The notes beneath the pieces were generated by a model, which was not told the DNA's origin, ran no database searches, and was given only the letters and a program-made list of their open reading frames with translations. Shown piece after piece: positions 47,704 to 55,217 of a stretch of DNA of 64,000 bases (the stretch's first letter is position 1; every line of letters begins with the position of its first letter). The stretch spans positions 62,001 through 126,000 of the forward strand of contig CALUZB010000008.1 of NCBI GenBank assembly GCA_944325195.1, given 5' to 3'. Position numbers and translations under genes: made by a program. Origin of the DNA: an uncultured Desulfovibrionaceae bacterium (GTDB lineage: Bacteria; Desulfobacterota; Desulfovibrionia; Desulfovibrionales; Desulfovibrionaceae).

Positions 47704-48159
47704 ATGTTCAAACCGGAAGATCTCACTAAATTCAAGCAGTGGTTGTTTGAAGCCACAGGCCTGGAAAATATGAGTGAACTTGCCCTGGCTATGGGAGTGG
47801 AAGAACTTGAACTCCGGCTGCAGTTCAAATCGGGAGAGTTTCCCCTGACCTGGTTGGTATCGTTGGCAGAGCGGGAGCAGTGCAGTCTGGATCTGATTTT
47901 ATTCGGCCGCTCTTCCGGCAAACCTATGCCGGCAGCGCCTTTGCCCGCCTTTCAACCTAATTGTGACACCGATGTCCCTGCAGCAACGGAGTGGGAGCTA
48001 AATGAGCTGAAAAATCAGATAAAAGCCCTGAAAGCAACTAACGCAGCCCTGGAAGCTCATAACAAACTGCTGGTGGACGCTTTGGCCGACCGTGCAGCCA
48101 GACCGCAAGGCAGCAAGGTCTGGCTGCAGGAAGCCGCAGCAGATTATGGAGAGACCTGA
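47704..48159 (+). CDS. Second HTH (CI-like)/coiled-coil protein
   Basis: 151 residues. FKQWLFEATGLENMSELALAMGV and the following LTWLVSLAEREQCSLDLILFGR fit the N-terminal domain of phage CI-type repressors. A coiled coil follows (about 98-128). The ATG at 47704 has AGGGG upstream and starts directly at the domain; an ATG at 47629 with GGAGGAA would add 25 residues. It parallels the preceding gene in layout, suggesting a paired regulator system or hetero-oligomer. Confidence 0.7.
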   Translation: MFKPEDLTKFKQWLFEATGLENMSELALAMGVEELELRLQFKSGEFPLTWLVSLAEREQCSLDLILFGRSSGKPMPAAPLPAFQPNCDTDVPAATEWELNELKNQIKALKATNAALEAHNKLLVDALADRAARPQGSKVWLQEAAADYGET

Positions 48160-48465
48160 GGAAGACTCTTTAACAGGACATACCTGTCCCCTGCTGCGCT
48201 TCCTTATACAGCTTTAATACACCCGTTCGTTTATCACATGCCGGGAACGATTTACTTTATATGGAAACGACACCCGTTTGTAATCCCTAAACCACACTTG
48301 CCAGACTTTTATCGGTCAGGATACCAGTCAAAACCTCAGACTGATTTGTCAATCAATTCAAAATCGCTTTCTTCTTAAGCTGCGGGAAACACAGGCTTAT
48401 TTCCCACCTCACGCCACACCTGATTTAAAGTTAAGATGTTTGTTCCGGTCTGCCCCCCAAAACGG
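48160..48465. other. Intergenic region after the regulator island
   Basis: No gene recognised. A TTGACA-type box on the minus strand lies near 48338-48343 without the rest of the dispersed element. Confidence 0.4.
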
Positions 48466-48489
48466 GAAGAAGGCCTTGCGGCCTTCTTC
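48466..48489 (-). terminator. Hairpin terminator of the RcnB-like gene
   Basis: GAAGAAGGCC-(4)-GGCCTTCTTC, a perfect 10-bp stem, lies 28 bases past the minus-strand gene's stop. On the minus strand it is followed by CCCGTTTT. Confidence 0.7.
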
Positions 48490-48517
48490 ATATTGGGAGG
48501 AGTGGGATTATGGCTAA

Positions 48518-49063
48518 TTATTCAAATACGCCGGTAAGCACTTCGGTGACCACATTGTTGTTGTTGTCCACCAAGACCAGGTCCTGGCCTACGATCAACC
48601 AGTCGTAACCGTCGTAATGGGGAAGCCTGCTCTTCAGCGGCTCCGAAACTACTTCGCGCACGATGTTGCTGTTTGTATCGAAAAAGTATCCACGCACGAT
48701 TTTCCCCTGATATTGGGCGGGGAGCGCGGGACGCCCCAACATATTCGCCTCACGGGCTATTTCCCTGGCCTGAGCCGGTGTAAGGTCCAGAGTGGGAGCC
48801 TGTACGGGAGAATTCATCACTTTCACATCGTTATCCATGGTTCTGACATCGTTAACCATCATATTTTCGCGCATCTCCTGATTGCGCTCAATGGCTCTTT
48901 CCATTTTCTGGCGGTTTTCAGAATCGGTATTTCTGAAAATGTTTTTCTCCGCCTGTTCAGGGCTGTCCATATCTCCATCGCCCGCGTAAGCGGTTCCACC
49001 CAAGGCGAATACCGCCATAAAAGCGGCCGGCAAAATCTTTTTATTCAGGATTATCCTTTTCAT
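48518..49063 (-). CDS. Secreted RcnB-like periplasmic protein
   Basis: 181 residues with a clear signal peptide (KKILPAAFMAVFALGGTAYA, about 8-27). The middle is charged and Met/Asn-rich (about 35-85). The C-terminal part, YDWLIVGQDLVLVDNNNNVV, resembles RcnB/DUF1236-type domains, which have YEWxxVGxDxVLxxxxTGxI. RcnB proteins have been linked to metal homeostasis; here only the fold resemblance is claimed. Single gene with its own terminator. The upstream region holds a palindrome between TTGACA boxes. Confidence 0.6.
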   Translation of the reverse strand: MKRIILNKKILPAAFMAVFALGGTAYAGDGDMDSPEQAEKNIFRNTDSENRQKMERAIERNQEMRENMMVNDVRTMDNDVKVMNSPVQAPTLDLTPAQAREIAREANMLGRPALPAQYQGKIVRGYFFDTNSNIVREVVSEPLKSRLPHYDGYDWLIVGQDLVLVDNNNNVVTEVLTGVFE

Positions 49064-49790
49064 AATATCAACTCCACAAATTTAAGGTTTAAATCAATGC
49101 CGCGCACCACTTAGTGAAACGACCATGTCAAGCGCGACGCGGCAGCAAGCCGTTACAGCCGGAAGCATCTTTTAAAAACCGGCAAGCTTCCGACCAGGAG
49201 CAACCACAAGTGAGGCATCAATCAGTACATTGCCTTGCAAAGCTCCAGTAACATCCCGCACTATCGTCTGATCGGATATGCGAGCGGCGGCGGGTTTGCT
49301 GTTAAGCTAACCGCTCACAACTGTAACCTGTCAATATATAGCTATTCACATTTATATTAAAGCTATCAGGATATCTGATAACTGTCAATCTATAAAATAA
49401 TAAATTTGTGCTTAATTAATGTACATATCTGGGATCAGGATACGTTTCAACCTGCAGCAGAACGCTTCCGGACACGTTGCGCACCGACTTATTGACCATG
49501 TCCTGATACCGGAAGAATTCATGCTCTTCAGCCAAGTTGTGCACGTCAACAAACCTTCCTGTCAGCGGCAAGCAGGAGCATTAACGCCGCCAAGGGAGCC
49601 AAGACCGGTTGGGGCGCACCCCTTTCCGTTCCGGGGAACAATCAGAGGAGCGGTTCTCCCGATAATGCCGGAAGCACCCCCAGCCCGGGGTGTCCGGAGC
49701 AGGCCGTCACTTTCACCGCGCAATCAGATTTGAGCTTGAAATCCTGATGCGTCTGGAATAAAATCAACTATTCTATTTGAGGTTGCTATC
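49064..49790. other. Intergenic region between RcnB-like gene and lemA
   Basis: No convincing gene; a 104-codon plus frame at 49419-49733 lacks a ribosome site and coding character. AT-rich DNA at 49325-49420 carries minus-strand promoter-like boxes (listed separately). Confidence 0.4.
49329..49388 (-). promoter_or_regulatory. Promoter/operator-like region upstream of the RcnB-like gene
   Basis: Two minus-strand TTGACA boxes (49329-49334 and 49383-49388), each next to a TATA-rich stretch. After the second, 17 bp separate it from TAGCTT, and this spacer holds the palindrome TATCAG-gatat-CTGATA (49364-49380). They lie 266-325 bp upstream of the gene. Confidence 0.35.
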
Positions 49791-50393
49791 ATGAAAAAAT
49801 TCGGCATTTTATTTATTGTGGCAATAATTGCCGCTCTTGCTTTGTTTATGTGGGGCAAAAACAAATATAACACTATGGTCAATATGGATGAACAGGTGAA
49901 GACCGCCTGGTCGCAAGTAGAAAACCAATATCAACGTCGCCTCGACCTGATTCCCAATCTGGTGAACACGGTCAAGGCCTATGCCGCACACGAGCGGGCC
50001 ACCTTGGAGGGGGTAATCAACGCCCGGGCCAACGCCGCTAAAACCACCATTCAGGCGGACGGGTTGAACACGGCTTCCATGCAGCAATTTCAGGCCGCCC
50101 AGGGTGAGCTGTCCTCTGCCCTTTCCCGACTGATGGTGGTGGTGGAGCGTTATCCCAATCTCAAAGCCAACGAAAATTTCCGTGAACTCCAAGTTCAGCT
50201 TGAAGGCACTGAAAACCGGATTGCTGTGGAGCGGATGCGCTTCAATGAAACCGCGCAGGCATACAACACCTATATCCGCACTTTCCCTAACAACGCAATA
50301 GCCGGTTTTCTGGGATTTGAACAAAGGCCCTACTTTGCCGCCCGTGAGGGAGCAGACCGGGCTCCGGTAGTGGACTTTGGAGATGCAGAGTAG
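49791..50393 (+). CDS. LemA-family membrane protein
   Basis: 200 residues. One N-terminal membrane helix (about 4-22) is followed by the four-helix LemA domain with QVENQYQRRLDLIPNLVNTV (about 42-61) and the conserved end FNETAQAYNTYIRTFPN. Function is not settled. It is commonly paired with TPM-domain proteins, as here (next gene 39 bp on). GAGG lies upstream of ATG. Confidence 0.95.
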   Translation: MKKFGILFIVAIIAALALFMWGKNKYNTMVNMDEQVKTAWSQVENQYQRRLDLIPNLVNTVKAYAAHERATLEGVINARANAAKTTIQADGLNTASMQQFQAAQGELSSALSRLMVVVERYPNLKANENFRELQVQLEGTENRIAVERMRFNETAQAYNTYIRTFPNNAIAGFLGFEQRPYFAAREGADRAPVVDFGDAE

Positions 50394-50432
50394 ATTAAAA
50401 ACGCGCCGGCTGCGATTTAGGAGCTTTTCAGT

Positions 50433-51587
50433 ATGGTTGGCCTGAACTTAAAACACACTTTCAAGCCGGTTGTTGCAGGCCTCTGTCTGCTTGCCCTGCT
50501 TGCGGCTGCGGCGGCAGCGCCGTTTTCCACATCTCGTCCGCTTACCCCACTGCTCTCCGGGCTGTTCCCTGCAGCCTATGCCCAGACAGCAACTGAGCCG
50601 GTTGCAGGCACACCGCACCAGGACAAAAACAGTCCCCCCAGCCCGGCAAAACCGGCCACAGTAAGCGTGGAGAGCGTTCCCAATGTAAATCTGCAAGACC
50701 CGAACCGCTATGTGAGCAACCCGGACGGGATTATCAGCCCTGCTGACGAGGCGGAAATCAACCGCATGGCCGCCGAGTTGGAACGCGATCTGGGCGTGCA
50801 GGTGGCGGTGGTTGCCTTAAACAGCATCGGCTCCAACCACTACCGCCAGTTCGCCACCGACTTGTTTCAGCATTGGGGGGTAGGTCAGAAAGGAGAAGAC
50901 AACGGTCTGCTGATCCTGCTGGTGCTTGACCCGGCCCAGCGTTCAGTGACCTTTGAAACCGGTTATGGTCTGGAAGGTGTTCTTCCCGACGTAATCGCCT
51001 ATCGCATTCAACAGGAATATATGATTCCCGCCCTGAAAAACGGCGACTACAGCCGGGGTATGCGCGAAGGTATGGCCGCGGTTTCCCGACATTTACGCGC
51101 CAGCGGTTATGAAAGCGGCGCCCCTGTGCCTGCTGCCCGGACAGGATCAGTGGTATCAGAAAGCAGCTCTCACACAAACAGCACTTCCGGCATGTGGCCC
51201 CTGCTGATTTTCTGTGCGCCTTTCCTGCTTGTATTTTATTTTGCCTGGCGCAAGGTGCGGCCTAGGATTTGCCCCAATTGCGGTAAAAAGACCCTTAAAC
51301 TGACCGAACGCCAGATTGTTGTCCCGCCAAGCTCCAGCGCGGAGGGTACAGCCCTGGATATCTGGAAATGCACCAACTGCGGCTATGTGGATAAGCAGAA
51401 GCGCAGAATACCCCGATATCGCCACAATTCAGCCAGAGGAACAGGGAGCGGACTGGCCGTGTTGGGAGGTCTGGCTCTGGGCGGATTGGCCGGCCGACGT
51501 TCCGGCGGTGGCTTCGGCAGTGGACGTTCCGGCGGCGGTTTCGGCGGAGGACGCTCTGGGGGGGGCGGCGCTTCAAGCCGATTTTAA
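50433..51587 (+). CDS. TPM-domain protein with zinc ribbon and Gly-rich tail
   Basis: 384 residues. Signal/anchor (about 12-30), TPM domain (about 85-215: PDGIISPADEAEINRMAAEL, then GYGLEGVLPD), membrane helix (about 249-268), zinc ribbon (CPNCGKKTLK, then CTNCGYVDKQ) and a terminal stretch of GGGFG/SGRSGGG repeats. TPM proteins are implicated in photosystem repair and unknown roles in bacteria. AGGAG lies 8 bases before ATG. It pairs with LemA. Confidence 0.92.
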   Translation: MVGLNLKHTFKPVVAGLCLLALLAAAAAAPFSTSRPLTPLLSGLFPAAYAQTATEPVAGTPHQDKNSPPSPAKPATVSVESVPNVNLQDPNRYVSNPDGIISPADEAEINRMAAELERDLGVQVAVVALNSIGSNHYRQFATDLFQHWGVGQKGEDNGLLILLVLDPAQRSVTFETGYGLEGVLPDVIAYRIQQEYMIPALKNGDYSRGMREGMAAVSRHLRASGYESGAPVPAARTGSVVSESSSHTNSTSGMWPLLIFCAPFLLVFYFAWRKVRPRICPNCGKKTLKLTERQIVVPPSSSAEGTALDIWKCTNCGYVDKQKRRIPRYRHNSARGTGSGLAVLGGLALGGLAGRRSGGGFGSGRSGGGFGGGRSGGGGASSRF

Positions 51588-51714
51588 CACGCATTTCTGA
51601 GTTCAAGACAGAGCGGAAGAATGAAAGCGGGCGAAAATCTCGCACAACTGTTCGCCCGCCGTCCCAGCAAGCTGTTACTGCCCTTAACCTTATAAAGCCG
51701 ATATAAGAAACAAC

Positions 51715-51742
51715 AAAGCGAGGGAAATGGTTCCCTCGCTTT
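51715..51742. terminator. Symmetric hairpin, terminator for converging genes
   Basis: AAAGCGAGGGAA-(4)-TTCCCTCGCTTT, a perfect 12-bp stem between the TPM gene (+) and the minus-strand gene ending at 51813. T-richness follows on the minus side (GTTGTTTCTT). It probably works in both directions. Confidence 0.75.
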
Positions 51743-51812
51743 CAAATGCAGTGGCAATATCGCCGACCGGTATGCAGGTAACTCTCCACCGCGTTCAGGT
51801 TTGCAATCCTGT

Positions 51813-52316
51813 TCAGGCGGGAAACGCCGCTTCAAGATATTCACCCAAGCTGCGGTTTACCTGTTCCATATAATTCCCATCGCCACAAGCTATGGGTTTG
51901 ACCAGGTCCTTATGCCCGGGGCAATGGATTTCACAGCGAAGCATCTTATCTGTAGGGCTGTCTATTTTAAAATAAACATAAGGGTGGTTAACTATATGCA
52001 AGCGCACATAAAACCACTCGGGCATCACTTCACCCAACAAACAATCAACCGGCTGGCCCAGATTTCTCACCGGCTCGTCTGTAATGCAAAAATACAGACT
52101 GTCGGGAGCATCACATGTAGCGCCGTAAAAATAGGCTTTATAGGAAAACGGGAGCCAGTCCGTTCGCATCTCCATTCCCAAACGGATATCCGCCAGCACC
52201 CGGCGCATCTGGCAAAGACATTCCGCTTCGCCGGTGCAGCCTAAAAGACCGCTTCCCGGCGGTTTGGCACCATGCAGCTCATACTGCTCTAAATGGTAGT
52301 AAGGATCAAAGTTCAT
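51813..52316 (-). CDS. Uncharacterised soluble protein
   Basis: 167 residues, no signal or membrane helix. Rich in Cys, Tyr and His, including CTGEAECLC, YFCITDEP and RCEIHCPGH. No family recognised. ATG at 52316 is chosen for GGAG 7-9 bases upstream. A symmetric terminator follows. Confidence 0.55.
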   Translation of the reverse strand: MNFDPYYHLEQYELHGAKPPGSGLLGCTGEAECLCQMRRVLADIRLGMEMRTDWLPFSYKAYFYGATCDAPDSLYFCITDEPVRNLGQPVDCLLGEVMPEWFYVRLHIVNHPYVYFKIDSPTDKMLRCEIHCPGHKDLVKPIACGDGNYMEQVNRSLGEYLEAAFPA

Positions 52317-52427
52317 ATATATACTCCACAAAATATGCGGTTATCGTTGGTATTAATCAAATCAGATAAAGCTAATATAGATTTTTCTAATAACAATTGC
52401 AAGCCGATTTTATTGATGACCAAAGCT

Positions 52428-52724
52428 TTAAAACAACCGAAAACGCACCAATAAGAGGGAAATGATTACAGCCAGAAACACCTGGGTAAGAAGCAACACT
52501 AGATCGGAGTCGATCAGGGCAAATGCGCTTACAAGCATCACCCCGCTCCCCATGCAAACGCTGCATAGACTTAGAAACAGAAAAGGCGGCTTCAGCAATG
52601 AGCGCGTGGGCAGTTGAAGCTGCTCTGAACGGCTTAACTTACGAGCAGAATAAACTGCCATCAGATAACAAATTGCCCCGCTCACTTGGAAAATCAAGCC
52701 GAAAACAAGCAGCCACCAATGCAT
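52428..52724 (-). CDS. Small membrane protein, unknown
   Basis: 98 residues with three hydrophobic helices (about 4-24, 45-66, 74-95) and a basic loop (YSARKLSRSEQ). ATG at 52724 with AGGGGAAG upstream. No family recognised. Confidence 0.5.
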   Translation of the reverse strand: MHWWLLVFGLIFQVSGAICYLMAVYSARKLSRSEQLQLPTRSLLKPPFLFLSLCSVCMGSGVMLVSAFALIDSDLVLLLTQVFLAVIISLLLVRFRLF

Positions 52725-52751
52725 AGCTTCCCCTGAAGACAACAATAACAA

Positions 52752-53018
52752 CTGAATTGACTGTTTGGAAGTTGATATATTTTCACCCTGCCGTCAAGTC
52801 AGCGGCAAATCCATTGCCTCATCATTTCATGCGGGTTATATTTATCACCGTCCCCCCTACTCGTCTTCAAACGATGAGACTTACTGGATCAGTCCGACTC
52901 CGGCTAATCCGCGGACAACAAAACAACCAGGTAAGGCGTAATAAAGGGGGACATATGCACGCACAGATCAAACCATAATAAAGCCAAACAGACAGGTAAA
53001 GATTTTTTAAAATAACTA
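52752..53018. other. Intergenic region before tRNA-fMet
   Basis: No gene recognised; the right end leads into the tRNA promoter. Confidence 0.4.
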
Positions 53019-53047
53019 TTGACACATACACAGAATAGAGATATTCT
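53019..53047 (+). promoter_or_regulatory. Strong sigma-70 promoter of tRNA-fMet
   Basis: -35 TTGACA (53019-53024), 17-bp spacer, -10 TATTCT (53042-53047), 28 bases before the mature tRNA. Confidence 0.85.
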
Positions 53048-53075
53048 TTCTTCTTAGTTGAACCGTAAAAATTGT

Positions 53076-53152
<77 letters not shown>

Positions 53153-53160
53153 GGAATTTC

Positions 53161-53195
53161 AAGCCCTTATGGGATCCAACCATAAGGGCTTTTTT
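53161..53195 (+). terminator. Intrinsic terminator of tRNA-fMet
   Basis: AAGCCCTTATGG-(7)-CCATAAGGGCTT, a perfect 12-bp stem, followed by TTTTT. It starts 9 bases past the tRNA. Confidence 0.95.
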
Positions 53196-53234
53196 AATTT
53201 CCTAACTTATTTAACCAAACAGGATTTTTATTAA

Positions 53235-53339
53235 ATGAAGATTGAGCTTGATTAGCGCGGCTTTTTCGAGATTGAAACACCTGCCGATGTAGAAAAGTCC
53301 GGTGGGCATGTAACAAGAAGCACAATAAGCATTATGTAA
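53235..53339 (+). pseudogene. Short broken frame, possibly a transposon-associated remnant
   Basis: MKIELD, stop, RGFFEIETPADVEKSGGHV, ending at 53339. An in-frame TAG interrupts it. The pattern faintly recalls small transposon-encoded proteins of the DUF2080 type, but this is unverified. Confidence 0.25.
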
Positions 53340-53441
53340 AAAATTGATGCATATAGCTCGTCCAGGAAGTCTTTCAGTCCGCCCCACTGCTAACTAACTA
53401 CCTTTTAATCAGTCTTCTAACTACCATAGTTTTGTAAAGTT

Positions 53442-53608
53442 TCACTCTACAAGGCTTTGTTGTTCCTTCCATTGACCGTGCTTAATGATACAAATAATGC
53501 CGCTGAGCACTTTCAGGACATCCACACGGGCAACAATCCGTATGATAGTGAAAATAAAGGCCTTATATGTTCAAGCTGTTCATAGGAAAGATAGAAAATT
53601 GGGTTCAT
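53442..53608 (-). pseudogene. IS5-family transposase N-terminal remnant
   Basis: The first frame reads YLSYEQLEHIRPLFSLSYG, then shifts to DVLKVLSGIICIIKHGQWKE. Intact IS5-type transposases have LSDEQxxRIxPxFPxxxGxxRVDDRRVLSGIIYVIRHGLQWKDAP. A frameshift, loss of Leu in GLQW, and loss of everything after about 55 residues show decay. No terminal repeats were identified. Confidence 0.7.
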
Positions 53609-53668
53609 TATGTCCCTCATGAACACAACTACAAACTTTTCTCAGTGTTGTAATTTATAAATTTGAGC

Positions 53669-53986
53669 CTAGCAACTTGTTCCTAACAGAAAGTGAAGTT
53701 CCTCGGCACTTAATTTCATCTCGCAAGGCATGACAGATGCACTCCTGCATCTGGGGCTTACAGAGAGGATCTCCTCCAACCGAAAGGCAAGTTCATGCAT
53801 CCATTCTTCAAGCTGACCTGGAGATACACCCAGCTCTTCACCGACTTCATCGGAAATCTTGATGTTCAGAAGAAATTCCTTTATTATAGAAACATCAAAT
53901 AAACTTGACGATACCACATTCCCCATATCAGGTGCTCCATATTGTTTTTTGTGTTCAGCCTCTGGTTTATGCTGTTGTATATACAT
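53669..53986 (-). CDS. Small unknown protein
   Basis: 105 residues, acidic and helical (EEWMHELAFRLEEILS, EMKLSAEELHFLLG). No recognised family. No strong ribosome site is visible before the ATG at 53986. It may be part of the accessory region after the tRNA. Confidence 0.4.
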   Translation of the reverse strand: MYIQQHKPEAEHKKQYGAPDMGNVVSSSLFDVSIIKEFLLNIKISDEVGEELGVSPGQLEEWMHELAFRLEEILSVSPRCRSASVMPCEMKLSAEELHFLLGTSC

Positions 53987-54431
53987 GATTATGCTAAATA
54001 AAGTATTGCAGGCTGGCTATAAAATGTAGCAATTTACAACAGAAGCTTAAACCGAAATACAGATGAGAGCGCGGCAAGCTTCAACACCGACGGGTTCACC
54101 GTATTTTTCGAATGCAACAAAATATTACAAAGTCTGGCAGTTATCGCCTGATATGCTATAGAGCATTTTACCGGCACATCATATCCGGGAAAGCAGGGAA
54201 GCTCTCCGAATGTGTTTCGGGCGGAACGGGTGATTGCATTTCAGTTATGTAAACCTGTGGTATGATTTCAGAGCCTTTCTATATCTTATTGGGAAGGTCC
54301 AGGTGCTACAGAATGCCGGATCTGCCCAGGGTGAAACTTTCCCGTCACTAAACAGTAACCGCAAAGAAAATGTTGTAAACGACAGGTGCCGATCCGTGAT
54401 TGATACGGCCTTTTGACACATGGAGCAATAT
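53987..54431. other. Intergenic region before the response regulator
   Basis: No gene. An inverted repeat GAAGCTT/AAGCTTC about 35 bp apart (54042-54088 region) is the only structure noticed. Confidence 0.35.
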
Positions 54432-55187
54432 ATGTCCACAGAGGAAGAAGATTTCAGAATTCGCGCTTTGCTGATTGATGACGACTCTAGGCTGCAAATC
54501 AACGTACGCGATTTTTTAGAGCCCTATGGCTGTAAAATCTTGTTTCGCAATGACGGCAAAGACGTGGAGGCCGCCGTAAAAGAATTAAAACCGGATATAA
54601 TTTTGCTGGACGTCATGCTTCCCGGAGATGACGGTTTTGTCGTGCTGCAGCGGCTGCACACGGTCTCGCGGATACCGATAATTATGTTGACGGCGCGGGG
54701 TAACGATGCCGACCGTATTGTCGGCTTGGAAATGGGGGCTGACGACTATCTTGCCAAACCGTTCAATCCCAGAGAATTGCTGGCTAGAATCAAAGCCGTA
54801 CTGCGACGCGTCGCCCACGGCGAAGCTCACAACCCGTTGGGGAAACAGCCCGATATTCTAAACGTGGCTTCCTTCCAACTGGACCTGAAACGGCAAAGGC
54901 TTCACTCCGAAGGTAAAAGCATTGAATTGTCCTCAACAGAGTTCCACATTATCCGGACGTTCATGAGCAGACCTGACGAAGTTCTGTCCCGTGACGAAAT
55001 CCAGACGTTGGCTTTTGGAGAAAACTATTACTGCAACGACCGGAATATCGACGTTTATATCAGCCGGGTGCGCAATACCTTGCGCAAACTATGCGGCTCT
55101 TCCCCCATTCACACAGTATGGGGGGCGGGATATCGCTGGGTTAAGGACAAAGATGACAATGAAATCATGGCTCCGGAACAAAGCTGA
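54432..55187 (+). CDS. OmpR/PhoB-family response regulator
   Basis: 251 residues. The receiver domain has the acidic pair DDD (about 17-19), phospho-acceptor Asp in LLDVMLPGDDG, and Lys in AKPFNP. A winged-helix DNA-binding domain follows (SSTEFHIIRTF and DVYISRVRNTLRKL). The ATG at 54432 has GGAG 7-8 bases upstream; the ATG at 54420 overlaps that site. The partner kinase follows. Confidence 0.93.
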   Translation: MSTEEEDFRIRALLIDDDSRLQINVRDFLEPYGCKILFRNDGKDVEAAVKELKPDIILLDVMLPGDDGFVVLQRLHTVSRIPIIMLTARGNDADRIVGLEMGADDYLAKPFNPRELLARIKAVLRRVAHGEAHNPLGKQPDILNVASFQLDLKRQRLHSEGKSIELSSTEFHIIRTFMSRPDEVLSRDEIQTLAFGENYYCNDRNIDVYISRVRNTLRKLCGSSPIHTVWGAGYRWVKDKDDNEIMAPEQS

Positions 55188-55217
55188 GCTAATAACCATG
55201 CATTTGTTTACCCATCT

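Larger units (their letters stand above)
53196..53668. other. Remnant-rich region after tRNA-fMet
   Basis: No intact gene. It contains a 35-codon frame broken by an internal stop (53235-53339) and an IS5-type transposase remnant (53442-53608), listed separately. Confidence 0.5.

Noticed and set aside
49419-49733. 104-codon plus-strand frame upstream of lemA
   Set aside because: No ribosome site, proline/arginine-rich composition typical of non-coding GC-rich DNA.
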